From: Heterocephalus glaber
Lineage: Eukaryota; Chordata; Mammalia; Rodentia; Bathyergidae
Direction of reading: 5' to 3'
NCBI RefSeq assembly: GCF_000247695.1
Contig: NW_004624781.1
Coordinates: 7,327,977-7,391,976 of the forward strand
Length of the DNA: 64,000 nucleotides
Position numbers and translations under genes: made by a program. This document shows positions 1-42,400 of the stretch, piece after piece; position 1 is the first letter of the stretch; every line of letters begins with the position of its first letter. A model generated the notes under the pieces. That model saw nothing but the letters and a program-made list of their open reading frames with translations. It had not been told where the DNA came from and made no database searches.

Positions 1-638
1 TTTTTTTTTTTTAAATTTTGATATAGAGTCTTGCTAAGTCTCTTAAGTTCCCCAATTTGGGTTCAAACTTGCAGCCCTCCTGCCTCTCAGAGTGCTGGAA
101 TTACAGGTTTGTCTCACCACTCTAGGCTCATTTTTTTGGTATTGAGACAGGGTTTCGATTAGTTGCCCAGGCTAGGCCTGAATTTGCAGTCCTTCTACCT
201 CAGCCTCATTAGTAGTAGGGATTATAGCAGTCAAATATAACTAAGCAGGTGTTTTTAAAAATTGAGAAGCATTGGGCCAGGAATTTAGCTCAGTGGTTCT
301 GCCGCCTGCCTCGAAAGCACAGGGTCCTGAGTTTGATCCCCAGTACCAAAAACAAAACAGAACAAAAAACAAAAAATTAAGAAACATTGGGCTGGGGATT
401 TAGCTCAGGCAAGGTCCTGAGTTTGATCTCCGTACCTAAAAAAAAAAAAATTGAGGACAGATTTAAACCAGTTTTTTGCATGTGGATACAGTGTGTATAT
501 AGATGTTCTCTTAAAAGTCCTAACAGGGAGGCTCAGGCAGGAGGATTGGGAGTATGAGGCCATACTGGGTTACATAGTGAGTTCTGCATCCTTTTTTTTT
601 TTTGGTACCGGGGATTGAACCCGGGACCTTGCGCTTTC

Positions 639-751
639 TTTTTTTTTAAATAAGAGGAGACAGTTTATTTGAAGATAGGGAAGGAGAAAGAGAGAGATAT
701 GACGGACAGCTACTCTGGATGAGGAGAGGGAATTCGAAAATGAATTGCTCA
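639..751 (-). mobile_element. PolyA-tailed retrocopy of unknown RNA nested in an ID SINE
   Basis: 113 bp interrupting an antisense ID. On the - strand it ends with AATAAA, a short spacer and an A-run, like the 3' end of a polyadenylated RNA. It is flanked by 13-bp near-identical repeats at 626-638 and 752-764 (ACCTTGCGCTTTC against ACCTTGGCCTTTC). The second copy carries straight on into the rest of the ID. The source is unrecognised; an LTR-type transcript end is possible. Confidence 0.65.
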
Positions 752-1974
752 ACCTTGGCCTTTCGAGGCAAGTGGAGGAACCACTGAGCTAAATCCCTGG
801 CCTACATAATGAGTTCAAGGTTAGCCTAAATCACACAGCAAGACTGTTTCAAAACACCCCCTCCCCCAAGAAGGCCCTAACAGGTACACAAATGAAACTT
901 CAAAGTCTGACTTAAGAATGTTGCAGGGAATAAAATGAGGGAAGCCAAATTAGTTTCTTTTTTTCTTTTTTCCAAATTACTTTCTTGAATTTAAGTATTA
1001 AGTAACCTCCCCTCTCCAAATTTTTTGTTTACTCTTATCTCATTTCTTTTTTTATCTCTTATTTCATTTTGATATGTTTATGCAAGCTTCTGAGTAACCC
1101 TGTAGTACAGAAATCTATAGAATTTTGCTTAACCCCTGGCCATTTAACTTTTTTGTGCAAGTGACATTTATTTTGAGATTTTTAAAAAAATTACATGAGA
1201 AAAAATCAGGCAACGAATAGATCCCATGGACCAAATTCGGCCACATCTAATGTGCTGGTAGTAAGTACATTCACATTATTATACAACCATCATCACCATC
1301 TATGTCCATAATTCTTTTCATTTGTAAATCTGAAATTCTATGCCTATTACCAGCAGTACAATAACTCTTCACGCTATATGATTTTTGACTACTAAATACC
1401 TCATATAAGTGGACTAGCACGTAAGTTTCAAAAGAACAGTTGAAATTTGTTTCCTTTGTTATAGATACTACTCCTATAACCAAAGAGAGAAGAGTTGTTG
1501 TCAGATGTATTCTGATTGGTAGAAATACTATAACAGTAATAATCAGGCATGGTGGTGCACATCTGTAATCTCAGTGCTCTGGAGGCTAAGGTGGGAGGCA
1601 TGAGAGTTGGAGGCCAATTGGGGCTATATAGCAAGTTCAGGCCCAGCCAGGATTATTATAGCAAGACCCTGTCTCCACCAAAAAAACCCCCACAAAAACA
1701 AACAGGTGTGGAATTCTCACATTTTCAGAGAACCACGCATTGTTATGATCTGAGTGGTCTTGCCTCGCTTTGAAAGAATAGACACAGGAAATATTTATTT
1801 ACCTGGAATTTTTCGGAGGCCCTAACCTGGCTTGTTTTTGAGAGGACTTTGCCTCTGATGATATAACTGTTCTCTATCAGTGTGTCCTCCTGCTGTGAAA
1901 ATGACAGCTTTTTTCAACCTTTATACTCAAGGGATTTTTTTATGTTTGTTTTGAAGGCTTTTTTTCTTTTTTGT

Positions 1975-2110
1975 TTAAGTTTATTGGTACATTTTAGGTA
2001 TACAGTACAGTTACATTCACCATTGGGATCTTGTACCTTTACATGATGTATCTTGGTTCTTATTTTTTCCACATTCCCCTGCCCTCCTTGAAGGGTTTTA
2101 TTGAAACATG
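1975..2110 (-). mobile_element. Rodent L1 3' end, antisense
   Basis: The piece beginning TTTATTGGTACATTTTAGG recurs at 18412 and 36100, always followed by a related stretch with CATTCATCATTGGGA-type and TTTTTTCCCATTC-type blocks. The shared left edge and variable lengths fit a 3'-anchored, 5'-truncated L1 family inserted on the - strand. This is the shortest of the three; it ends about 45 bp before CLPX exon 2. Confidence 0.65.
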
Positions 2111-2154
2111 CCAATATTTGATGTGTAGACTAATACATTTCATTTTATTTTCAG

Positions 2155-34067
<31,913 letters not shown>

Positions 34068-34430
34068 GCTCTCCGATGGTGATCCTGTATATAAACCTTC
34101 TCCTTCTCTTGTTTAGGATCATAACTGTTTTTGCAGTCTGACATTAAAGGCACTGAGTTGATCTGGGATATCATACATAGTCGGAAGCCTTTAGGATAAG
34201 AATCAGATCATGTATATTGTAACATCACATTGATTTATACAGAGGACATTATGTGGACTTTAATGACATGATGTTGAGAGATAAAAATGTACATTATTTT
34301 GGTTCAGTTTTTAAAAATATGCTTTAACAAAATTCTTAGTTCTTTTAAGCAATGCAGGTGTTATGATAATGTGGATTTTACAATAATGTTACTCTACAAA
34401 TGGGAAAATAAATTCTTTACAATTGAATAT
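34068..34430 (+). other. CLPX: CLPX 3' untranslated region (proposed)
   Basis: AT-rich unique sequence without repeats follows the TAA. The proposed end is set by the AATAAA at 34407-34412. A longer form could reach the next AATAAA at 35031-35036. The choice of end is inference. Confidence 0.6.
34407..34412 (+). terminator. CLPX: CLPX polyadenylation signal candidate
   Basis: A canonical AATAAA lies 340 bp past the stop and is followed within 50 bp by T-rich and GT-containing sequence (GATATTTAGTGTTCCCTTTT). A second AATAAA at 35031-35036 is a distal alternative. Confidence 0.6.
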
Positions 34431-37340
34431 TGGGATATTTAGTGTTCCCTTTTTTCTATCCAGATTCATTTACTGAAAATATTAGAATTTTATTCATCTT
34501 AAAAATTGGACCAGGTAATTTCCAAATAGTTTAAAATGTCTTGGAAAAATACTCTGAAGTATTTTGGATGATTGGCGCTTTCCAGAAGTATAGAGCTTGC
34601 TTTTTTGTTTTGTTGTTTCGTGCTAGATAGCTAATTCTTTGGGTTTATAGAACATTAAAGAAAATCTGTTGCTGTCAGCCAAAGGAAATGTGTTCACGCT
34701 AACTTATAAGTTATTAATCTTCATTATATAGCAAAACTAAACATTGGGAGGTTGACTTATCAAATGAAAATTTTACCATTTGATTCCATAAATATTAAAC
34801 TATTTAGATACTCTTAAGCTTTTTTCCTTTCCTTCCATAGTGATGCAAATTTCTATATTCACTTCAGTCTCATTTGAAATTGTTTAAATCAGAGTACCTT
34901 TAAATACTTGTTTTTGGTTTTTTAGCTTCTAGAGTCTTGAGTTTTTGTTTTACCCCGTCTTTGCTGGGAAACAAACCTTAAACTATTACCAAATCCTAAG
35001 TGCTGTCGAAAGTTGGGCTATAGTAGCTATAATAAAGGAGATGAGAGGTACCTGTTTATAGCTGGAGTAGAACCAGAATTGCACTTTTAAGCCTGGAATA
35101 GAAACAGATTTCTTACAGTCCCTGGTAATGGTTTAAGTTTTCCTCATGAAGTCTTTCATTTTATAACTCTGTGTGGGTGGTTTTTTTTTTTTTGGTACCG
35201 GGGATTGAACTCAGGACCTTCCGCTTGCGAGGCAGGCGCTGGAACCACTGAGCTAAATCCCTGGCCCCATTTTATAACTTCGTTCATTATCTTTCTCTGA
35301 CAGCATCATGTTCCTTTTTGTAGAGTGAAAATTGGAGTAGTTTCTGGTATATTAAGGGGAAAATTCTAGAGACTTTTTAGTCATGGCAGCTTACATTCAG
35401 TTTGGGAAGTTGTTAACAAACCATAATTAATGTTTCTAAATCAAACACAACTGAGTATAAGTATAATTTGTATCTTAGAACTTAAGTTTTGCCATTTAAA
35501 TAAAACAAAAGGACTAAATGAAAACCATGGTGGTGGTGTGCCCCTATCGCAACAGTGCAGGAGCACTGCACTGAGTGAAAGGAAGAAGGACGGCAGAGCC
35601 GTGGCATTTTTAAAGAACACAGTTGTCATTTGAGCCCCTTTATTCCAGGGATTGGTTAATACTTTGCACTCCCAGGTCCCTCTAATTAATTCTCCTAGTT
35701 CTAGAAGATTCCACAGAGTTTTACTACAGTTTGTGTTTAGCATCATTGAAAATCCTTACTTGGGAGTGAACCAAAGGAAGTAAAAGACAGTAACAGTCAA
35801 TTAAATTAAAATCAGAAAACAAAGAAAATCAAATAAACAAAAAGTTGTTTGTTAAGAAAAAGAAAGAAAACCCTTACTTAAATGTTCTTCATGGAACCTG
35901 CCACTTGGGAGACAGACCAGTCTTTTCCAGAACCTTACAATTCAAACTTCAGTGCATTATCATGTGATGAGGTAGGCACCAGGCATCGTGTCCTAGATAG
36001 GTCTGGAAGAACAAGGAACGTTATAAAGATGTCTGTTATCCCTAAATTAATTTATAAATTTAATATTCCAATACAAATACTGTATTTTTTTCATTCTCTA
36101 ATTTTATTGGTATATTTTAGGCATATAATATGCTGGCATTCATTATTGGGAATTTGTACCTTTACATAATCCATCTTGATTCTTATTTTTTCCCTATTCC
36201 CCTGCCTTCCCTTCAACCCCTCCACCCCTCCCTATTTACAGAGGCTGTGTTTCCATTTTTTTTCCTTTTCTCATATTTTCCCTTTCCCCTGTTCCTCCCA
36301 CTTCCTCCTCTCCTTTAGACCTTTTTTTCTGTTTCACATTATCTATTATACATTTTGATTCTTATTTACACTTTCATTTTCTCACAGGAGAAACTTCAGT
36401 ATTTACACATGTGTCCTATTTATTTCACTTAAGAGTATGGTGCATCCATTTAGCTATAAATAACTCTAGTTTCTCATTCTTTATGGCTGACTAGTACTTC
36501 ATTTTATTAAAAAAACCACATCTTCTTTATCCAGGCTCCAATTGATGGGCAATTGGGCTGTTTCCAAGTTTTAGCTATTACAAACTGTGCTATAAACATG
36601 GGTGCACGTATATCTCTGTGGTATGATTCTTTTAATTCTTTTGGGAAGATACCCAGCAGGGGAATAGCTGGGTCAAATCGGTCCTCTAGTCCTAGTTTTT
36701 TGAAGTATCTTCATACTGATTTCCACAGTGGTTGCAGTCTACACTCCCAGCAACAGTGAAGAAGGGTTCCTTTTTCTCCACATCCTTGTCAGCATTTGTT
36801 ATTAGTTGATTTCTTAATTAAAAATACTGTTATTGGGGCGGGGATTTAGCTCAGTGGTTTTGTCGCCTGCTGCGCAAGTGCAAGGACCTGAGTTTGATCC
36901 CCGGTACCAAAAAAAAAAAAAACTGTATTTTAAAAATTAGGTGGGCTAGCTCTTTAGGTAATGAAACTGAAGCCCTTAGTGGCTAAGTAGCTTTCCCAAG
37001 TTCATACAACTAGTAAGTGATAGAACCAGGATTTAACTGGTTTCAGAGCTCCTATTCCTTTTTTTTTTTTTTTTTTGGTACTTGGGACTTTGAGCTTTCA
37101 AGGCAGGCGGTGGCACCACTGAGCTAAATCCCTGGCCTCCAGAGTTCCTATAATTAACAAACATACTGAAAGAAGAATGAAGAGGGGCTGCCTCTTGATT
37201 TTAAGTACATAATGCTTTAAAAACATGAGTGTGGGCCCGGGGATTTACCCCAGATGTACCCAGTGCATGAATCAGCAGCTAGACCAGTGGAAAAGAATGT
37301 AAAAGTCCATAAATAAATTCAAAATACAATAGGGGAATTA
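34431..37340. other. CLPX-PDCD7 intergenic, left part
   Basis: 34431-35160 and 35280-36090 are unique AT-rich sequence; a second AATAAA lies at 35031-35036. An antisense ID is at 35179-35268, flanked by CATTTTATAACT repeats. An L1 3' end on - lies at 36095-36790. An ID on + is at 36834-36920, a MIR-like piece on - at 36945-37045, an ID on - at 37055-37140 and a partial ID on + from about 37235. Confidence 0.7.
36095..36790 (-). mobile_element. Rodent L1 3' end, antisense (longest copy)
   Basis: It begins TTTTATTGGTATATTTTAGG like the copies at 1975 and 18412, but extends through the polypyrimidine 3'UTR into the ORF2 C-terminal region (reverse phrases GCTATAAACATGGGTGCA, CCAGCAGGGGAATAGCTGG, CCACATCCTTGTCAGCATT). 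It is about 700 bp, 5'-truncated. Confidence 0.75.
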
Positions 37341-37348
37341 AAACAAAA

Positions 37349-39115
37349 TTTTTTTTCGCATTAAACTTTAATGGATCTCAAAATTCTGTGACAGATTTTT
37401 GGTCAAGTTGCTTCCATTAAAAAGTATTGATTTTAAAAACTAGTAACTTAAAACTGCCACACACACAAAAAAATAAATGCTCCACAAAACATTCTCCTCT
37501 CCTTCGGAAGCTTTTACAATGCACTGCTATCATTAACTAGTCTTTTTTTTTTTTTTTTGGTACCGGGGATCGGACACGGGTCCTTGCGCTTTCGGGGCAG
37601 GTGGTAAACCACTGAGCTAAATCCCCGGCCCCACCAGTCTTTTATTATTAAACTTAAATGGACCATTGGGAGAAACAGCTCTGAGACCTGTCTTCTGCCA
37701 CTGATTAAGACTGGGGTGGCAGGTGTTAGGGCAGGTAGGTGTTAGCCTTCTGAGCTTTCTGGGTAGACTTGGTGACCTTGCCAGCTCCAGCAGCCTTCTT
37801 GTCCACTGCTTTGATGACACCAACAGCAACTGTCTGTCTCATATCTTGAACAGCAGAACATCCCAGAAAAGCTCTTGACACACATGGGCTTGCCTGGAAC
37901 CATGTCAATGATGGCACATCACCAGATTTCAATAATTTGTGGCCATCTTCCAGCTTCTTACCAGACTGGCAATGAATCTTTTCTTTTAGCTCAGCAAACT
38001 TACAAGCAATGTGAGCTGTGTGGGAATCCAGTACAAGGGCATAGCCAGCACTGACCTGGCCTGGATGGTTCAGAATAGTGACCTGAGCAGTAAAACCGGC
38101 TGCTTCCATTGGTGGGTCATTTTTGCTGTCACTAGCAACGTTGCCTCTACGAACATCTTTGACAGACACATTCTTGACATTGAACCCATATTGTCTCCAG
38201 GAAGAGCTTCACTCAAAACTTCATGGTGAATTTCAACAGACTTTATTTACCTCAGTTGTGACATTGACTGGTGTGAAAGTGACCACCATGTGAGGTTTGA
38301 GAACATGTCTCCACTCAGCCCACAGGGATGGTATCAATACCACCAATTCTGTAGACATCCTGGAGGGGCAGCCGCAAAGGCTTGTCAGTTGCCAGAGTGG
38401 GTGGTACAGTGCAATCCAAAGCTTCCACTGGCATCGCCATCTTTACGAGTGACCTTGCATCCCTTGAACCAAGGCATATTAGCACTTGGCTCCAGCATGT
38501 TGTCACCATTCCAATCAGAAATTGGCACAAAAGCTACTGGGTCAGGGTTGTAGCCAGTTTTCTTAATGTAGGTGCTGACTTCCTTAACAATTTCCTCGTA
38601 ACTCTTCTGGCTGTAGGGTGGCTCAGTGGAATCCATTTTGTTAACACCAGCAATGAGTTGTTTCACACCCAGTGTGTAAACCAGAAGGGCACACTCACGG
38701 GTCAGCCCCTTCTTGGAGATACCAGCTTTGAATTCAACATCAGCAGCAACAATCAGGACAGCAGTCAGCCTTAGATGTGGCTGTAATCATGTTTCTGATA
38801 AAGTCTCTGTGTCCTGGGGCATCAATGGTAGTCACATAATACTTGCTGATCTCAGTTTCCACAGGGAGATGTCAATGGTGATACCACACTCAAGCTTGGC
38901 TTTAAGTTTATCCAAGACCCCGGCATACTTGAAGGAAACCTTCTCCATCTCAGCCTCAAATTTTTCAATGGTTCTTTTATCGATGCCACATTTGTAGATC
39001 AGATGGCTGGTAGTGGTGAACTTGACCGAATCCACATGTCTGATGATGACAATGTTGATATGAGTCTTTTCCTTTCCTGTGTTGGCTTTTAGTGGTGGTT
39101 TTCCGAAAAAGCACA
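37349..39115 (-). pseudogene. EEF1A1P: EEF1A1 processed pseudogene
   Basis: An intronless - strand copy of the elongation factor 1-alpha mRNA. It runs from 5'UTR at about 39115 through the coding part (39080-37726) and the 3'UTR to an A-tail read as T's at 37349-37356. Clear protein matches are [75 protein letters not shown] and [20 protein letters not shown]. It is dead: the start codon is now ACA (39078-39080), the GTP-binding P-loop reads HVDSVKF instead of HVDSGKS, and several frameshifts occur (one just below 38835). The original stop is lost too. An ID SINE splits the 3'UTR at 37541-37633. AGGGGAATTAAA at 37331 and AGGGAATTTAAT at 39119 are the probable target duplication. Confidence 0.93.
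37541..37633 (-). mobile_element. ID SINE inserted in the EEF1A1 pseudogene 3'UTR
   Basis: A full antisense ID, with T-run then GGTACCGGGGATCGGACACG through GAGCTAAATCCCCGGCC. The pseudogene 3'UTR resumes on both sides with an ACTAGTCTTTT / ACCAGTCTTTT duplication, so it came after the retrocopy. Confidence 0.85.
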
Positions 39116-39119
39116 ATCA

Positions 39120-41330
39120 GGGAATTTAATATATGAAAAAGGTGACATTTCAAATTAGGAAAAGGGAGAATTTTCAATAAGTGGTAGTGACAGCTCAGTT
39201 GCCCCCTGGGAAATGCAACAGTATACCACATGTAATTAATATTAAGACAAAACAAGCTTTTGAATATTACTTGATACCAAGTTTCTGGGAAGTCTGAAAA
39301 GTCCCTTGGAGAGAGGGGCCAGGCTCTCGATTATTTCCATGCTATGACCCAAGAGGCCACTGTCCTCAAGATAAAGAGCCCTTTTAACTTTACTGTCCTC
39401 AGCTCGTGGCATAGAAAGTAATTGATAAATATTCGATGAAAATATAAAATGGGGCATGTCCATAATCTAATTCCTTTCTCACACTTTGAAAAGCAGTATG
39501 TCTGAGGGTGTAGTTCAGTGGTAGGGTTTACCTAGCATGTGCAAAGCTCTGGGTTTTATCCCAGTACTGCAAAAAGAAAGACCAGGAAATACCTAATCAC
39601 AATAATGGAGCAACTAGACATCCATAGAAAAAAAGGAACTTGGCCCATGTAAAAGATCTACACCTTATACAAAAATTAGCTCCAAATGGATCACAGACTT
39701 AAATATAAACTTATAAAACTTTCAGAAGTTTCAGTGAGACCCTGTGTCAAAATAAATTGAAAAAAAAAAAGGCTGGAGATATAGCTAGCGCTCTGGGGCT
39801 CAATCCTGGAACCACATGTGTGTGCACATACACAAAGACACGAATACTACTTCAGTGAAATGTCTGCACTGATGGCAAATGAGCATATGAGATGTTCAAC
39901 ATAATTAGCCATTAAGGAAGTGTGAAAATGACTATAAGATCACTATGCATTTCTTTAGGATGCAAAAACAACATGCTTATGAAAATGCAGAGAAAATCAG
40001 TTGTATATTGCTGGTACAACCACACTGGAAAACAATTTAGTGGCAGCTTTAAAAATGAAACATGGGAGGGCCAGGGATTTAGCTCAGTGGCACCCTGCCT
40101 GCCTGGCAAGCACAAGGTCCTGAGTTTGATTCCCAGTACCTGGAAAACAACAACAACAAAACAACTAAACATGCAACTAGCATATGACCCAGTAATTGTA
40201 CTCCTGGGCATTCATCCTAGAGGGGTACATACAAGTGGCCTGAATAAAATGTTCATAGCAGCTTTTCATAATAGCACCAAACTGGAAATGACCCCCAAAT
40301 CCTGCAACAGGCAAATGGTTAAACAAAATGTGGAATATCTACATTGTGGAACCATACTGCTCAGCAATGAAAAAGGAACAATTCTTCAGCAATCTGGATG
40401 ACTCTCCAAAGGATTATGCTGAGTGAAAGAAGCAAATCCCAAAAGGTTATATACCATATAATTCTATGTATATACCATTCTTTTTTATATATAAAAAGAA
40501 TGGTATATATATCAGTTTTGAAGGGATGAAATTAGAGAAATCTAGGGTCTGGTTGCTAGGAATGAAGGAGAAAGCGGGGTAAAGGAAGAGAATTGGTATG
40601 GCTACAAAAGGACAAACGAATTCTGGTAGTGGTGGGATATTCTATATTTTGACTATCAATGTCAGTATTCTGGTTGTGAGATACTGCAGTTTTGCAAAAG
40701 GAAACTGGGTACACAGGATTGCCAGTACTTTGCGGGGGGGGGGTGTGTTGAGACAGGCTCTCACTATGTAGTCTAGGCTGGCCTCCAACTTGCTGGAATC
40801 CTCCTGCCTCAGCTTCCCGAGTGCAGGGATTACAAGTGTGTGACATCACGCTCGGCTCTCCCTATACTGCTTCTTACAAAACTGCATATGAATCTACAAT
40901 TGTCTCAAAATTGTTTACTCTTAATACAATCGAGGGCTGGAGATTTAGCTCAGTGGTGCCGCGCGAGATCCTGGATTCGATCCCCCCACCCCGACCCCAA
41001 ATCAAGCCGGGTTCAGGTTTTCTGTGCTCCGTACACACTGGCATTCTTCCACATATCCCTATCTACTAGCATATGCTCTTCTCATCTGAACTGTGCTACC
41101 CTCACCCATTTAACTCCTTTTTATCCTTCGGATCTGACTGAAGCCTCAAATGGTTAGGACAGCTTTCCCCAACATCTAAGTCAAATACTCATTATTACAC
41201 GTCCACGTTTGTCTGCGTGAGTACTTGATTAATGTGTTTCCCCTCCAGACATGTAGTTACACCAAGAACAATCCCAGTCTCAAGCAGTATTTTGAATTAA
41301 AGGAACAAAGGCTGAATGGACGCCCATCCC
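39120..41330. other. CLPX-PDCD7 intergenic, right part
   Basis: An old ID on + at 39493-39573. An old L1 ORF2 3' region on + (about 39590-40560) is interrupted by an ID on + (40066-40150). A 17-bp inverted repeat is at 40469-40509. An antisense B1 is at 40742-40860 and a partial ID on + at 40934-40990. 40990-41330 is unique sequence leading into the PDCD7 CpG island. Confidence 0.65.
39590..40560 (+). mobile_element. Old L1 fragment, sense
   Basis: L1M-type ORF2 C-terminal nucleotide phrases in the + direction: AAAATTAGCTCCAAATGGAT, CATATGACCCAGTAATTGTA, CTCCTGGGCATTCATCCTAG, CAACAGGCAAATGGTTAAAC, AAAGGATTATGCTGAGTGAA. No intact reading frame. Confidence 0.7.
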
Positions 41331-41339
41331 AACATTATG

Positions 41340-42400
41340 CTTCCGACAGGGCGTGTCGTAAGGCGTCGCGCGTCGTAAACGTTACTTCCTCCCGGAAGAC
41401 GCTCCGGGTGAACCACTCAAGTTTCCTGTCAGTTTTCAGAGCGTCTTCTTCGGTAACATGGCCCTACCGCCCTTCTTCGCCCCGGGTCGCCCTGGCCCGC
41501 TGCCCCCGCAGCCGCCGCCTCCTTCTCCCTTCGGCTGTCCGCCACCGCCGCTGCCCTCCCCGGCTTTCCCGCCGCCCCTTCCCCAGCGACCCAGCCCTTT
41601 CCCGGGGGCCTCTGCCCCATTCCTCCAGCCTCCCCTGGCTCTGCAGCCTCGGGCTCCCGCGGAGGCCTCCCGACGCGGCGGTGGCTGTGGCGGTGGCAGT
41701 GGCGGCGCCTTCTACCCGGTGCCGCCCCCGCCGCTGCCTCTGCCGCCGCCCCAATACCGGCCCTTCCCGGGTACCGACGCCGGCGAGCGTCCGCGGGCAC
41801 CGCCTCCAGGCCCAGGACCTCCCTGGAGCCCGCGCTGGGCAGAGGCTCCGCCACCTTCCGATGAGCTCGGGGACGCGGCTTTGCAGCGCCTGCGCGACCG
41901 GCAGTGGCTGGAGGCTGTGTTCGGGACCCCGCGGCGGGTGGGCTGCCCGGTGCCCCAGTGCGCGCCACCCCGGCCCAGCCTGGGCGAGGTGCGCGCGCGG
42001 CTGCGCGGGGCTCTGCGCCTAGTGCGGCGGCTGCGCGGCCTGAGCCTGGCCCTACGCGAGGCCGAGGCGGATGGGGCGGCGTGGGCGCTACTGCACGCCC
42101 AGGCCGCGCCGCTGCGCACCGAATTGGCCGAGCGGCTCCAGCCTCTGTCCCAGGCCGCCTATGTGGGCGAGGCGCGGCGGAGGCTGGTAAGGGTCCGGCG
42201 CCGTCGGCTACGGCTTCGCGACAGGACCCGGGAACGCGAGGCCGAGCGGGAGGCAGAGGCTGCGCAGGCAGCAGACCGCGAACAGGAGATTGACCGCTGG
42301 AGGGTCAAGTGCGTGCAGGAGGTGGAGGAGAAGAAGCGGGTGAGAGCGGCAGTCGCGCAACGCGGTAGGGGATGGTGGTGGTTTGGAACCCAGGCTTAGC
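41340..42400 (+). promoter_or_regulatory. PDCD7: PDCD7 CpG-island promoter
   Basis: CpG-rich sequence starts abruptly at about 41340 and covers the first exon; the flanks are AT-rich. Upstream of the ATG are back-to-back ETS-type motifs: ACTTCCT at 41384-41390 and CCGGAAG at 41392-41398. No TATA box is evident. This layout is typical of broadly expressed genes. The exact transcription start is not determinable from sequence alone. Confidence 0.8.
41458..42339 (+). CDS. PDCD7: PDCD7 exon 1
   Basis: 294 codons from ATG to EEKKR, donor GTGAGA, phase 0. It encodes the proline-rich N-terminus, LQRLRDRQWLEAVFGTPRR, the Arg-rich helices (RLVRRLRGLSLALREAEADG) and the start of the coiled coil. Very high GC gives long spurious open frames on both strands. 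The read-through continuation past 42339 is intron. Confidence 0.95.

Larger units (their letters stand above)
1..2154 (+). other. CLPX intron 1, 3' part: repeats
   Basis: Non-coding. From the left: two degenerate antisense B1/Alu-type pieces (about 20-130 and 136-245). ID SINEs follow on + at 274-365 and 390-452 (internally deleted). An ID on - at 592-638 plus 765-802 is split by a polyA-tailed insert (639-751). Further right are an old antisense L1 3' piece (about 1160-1420), a B1-type SINE on + (1545-1690) and a rodent L1 3' end on - (about 1975-2110). Confidence 0.7.

Noticed and set aside
41225..42022. Long + strand open frame (265 codons) and antisense frames (41429-41968, 41464-41754, 41712-42119) over PDCD7 exon 1
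   Set aside because: GC-rich shadow frames. The frame starting at 41458 alone matches PDCD7 and joins its downstream exons.
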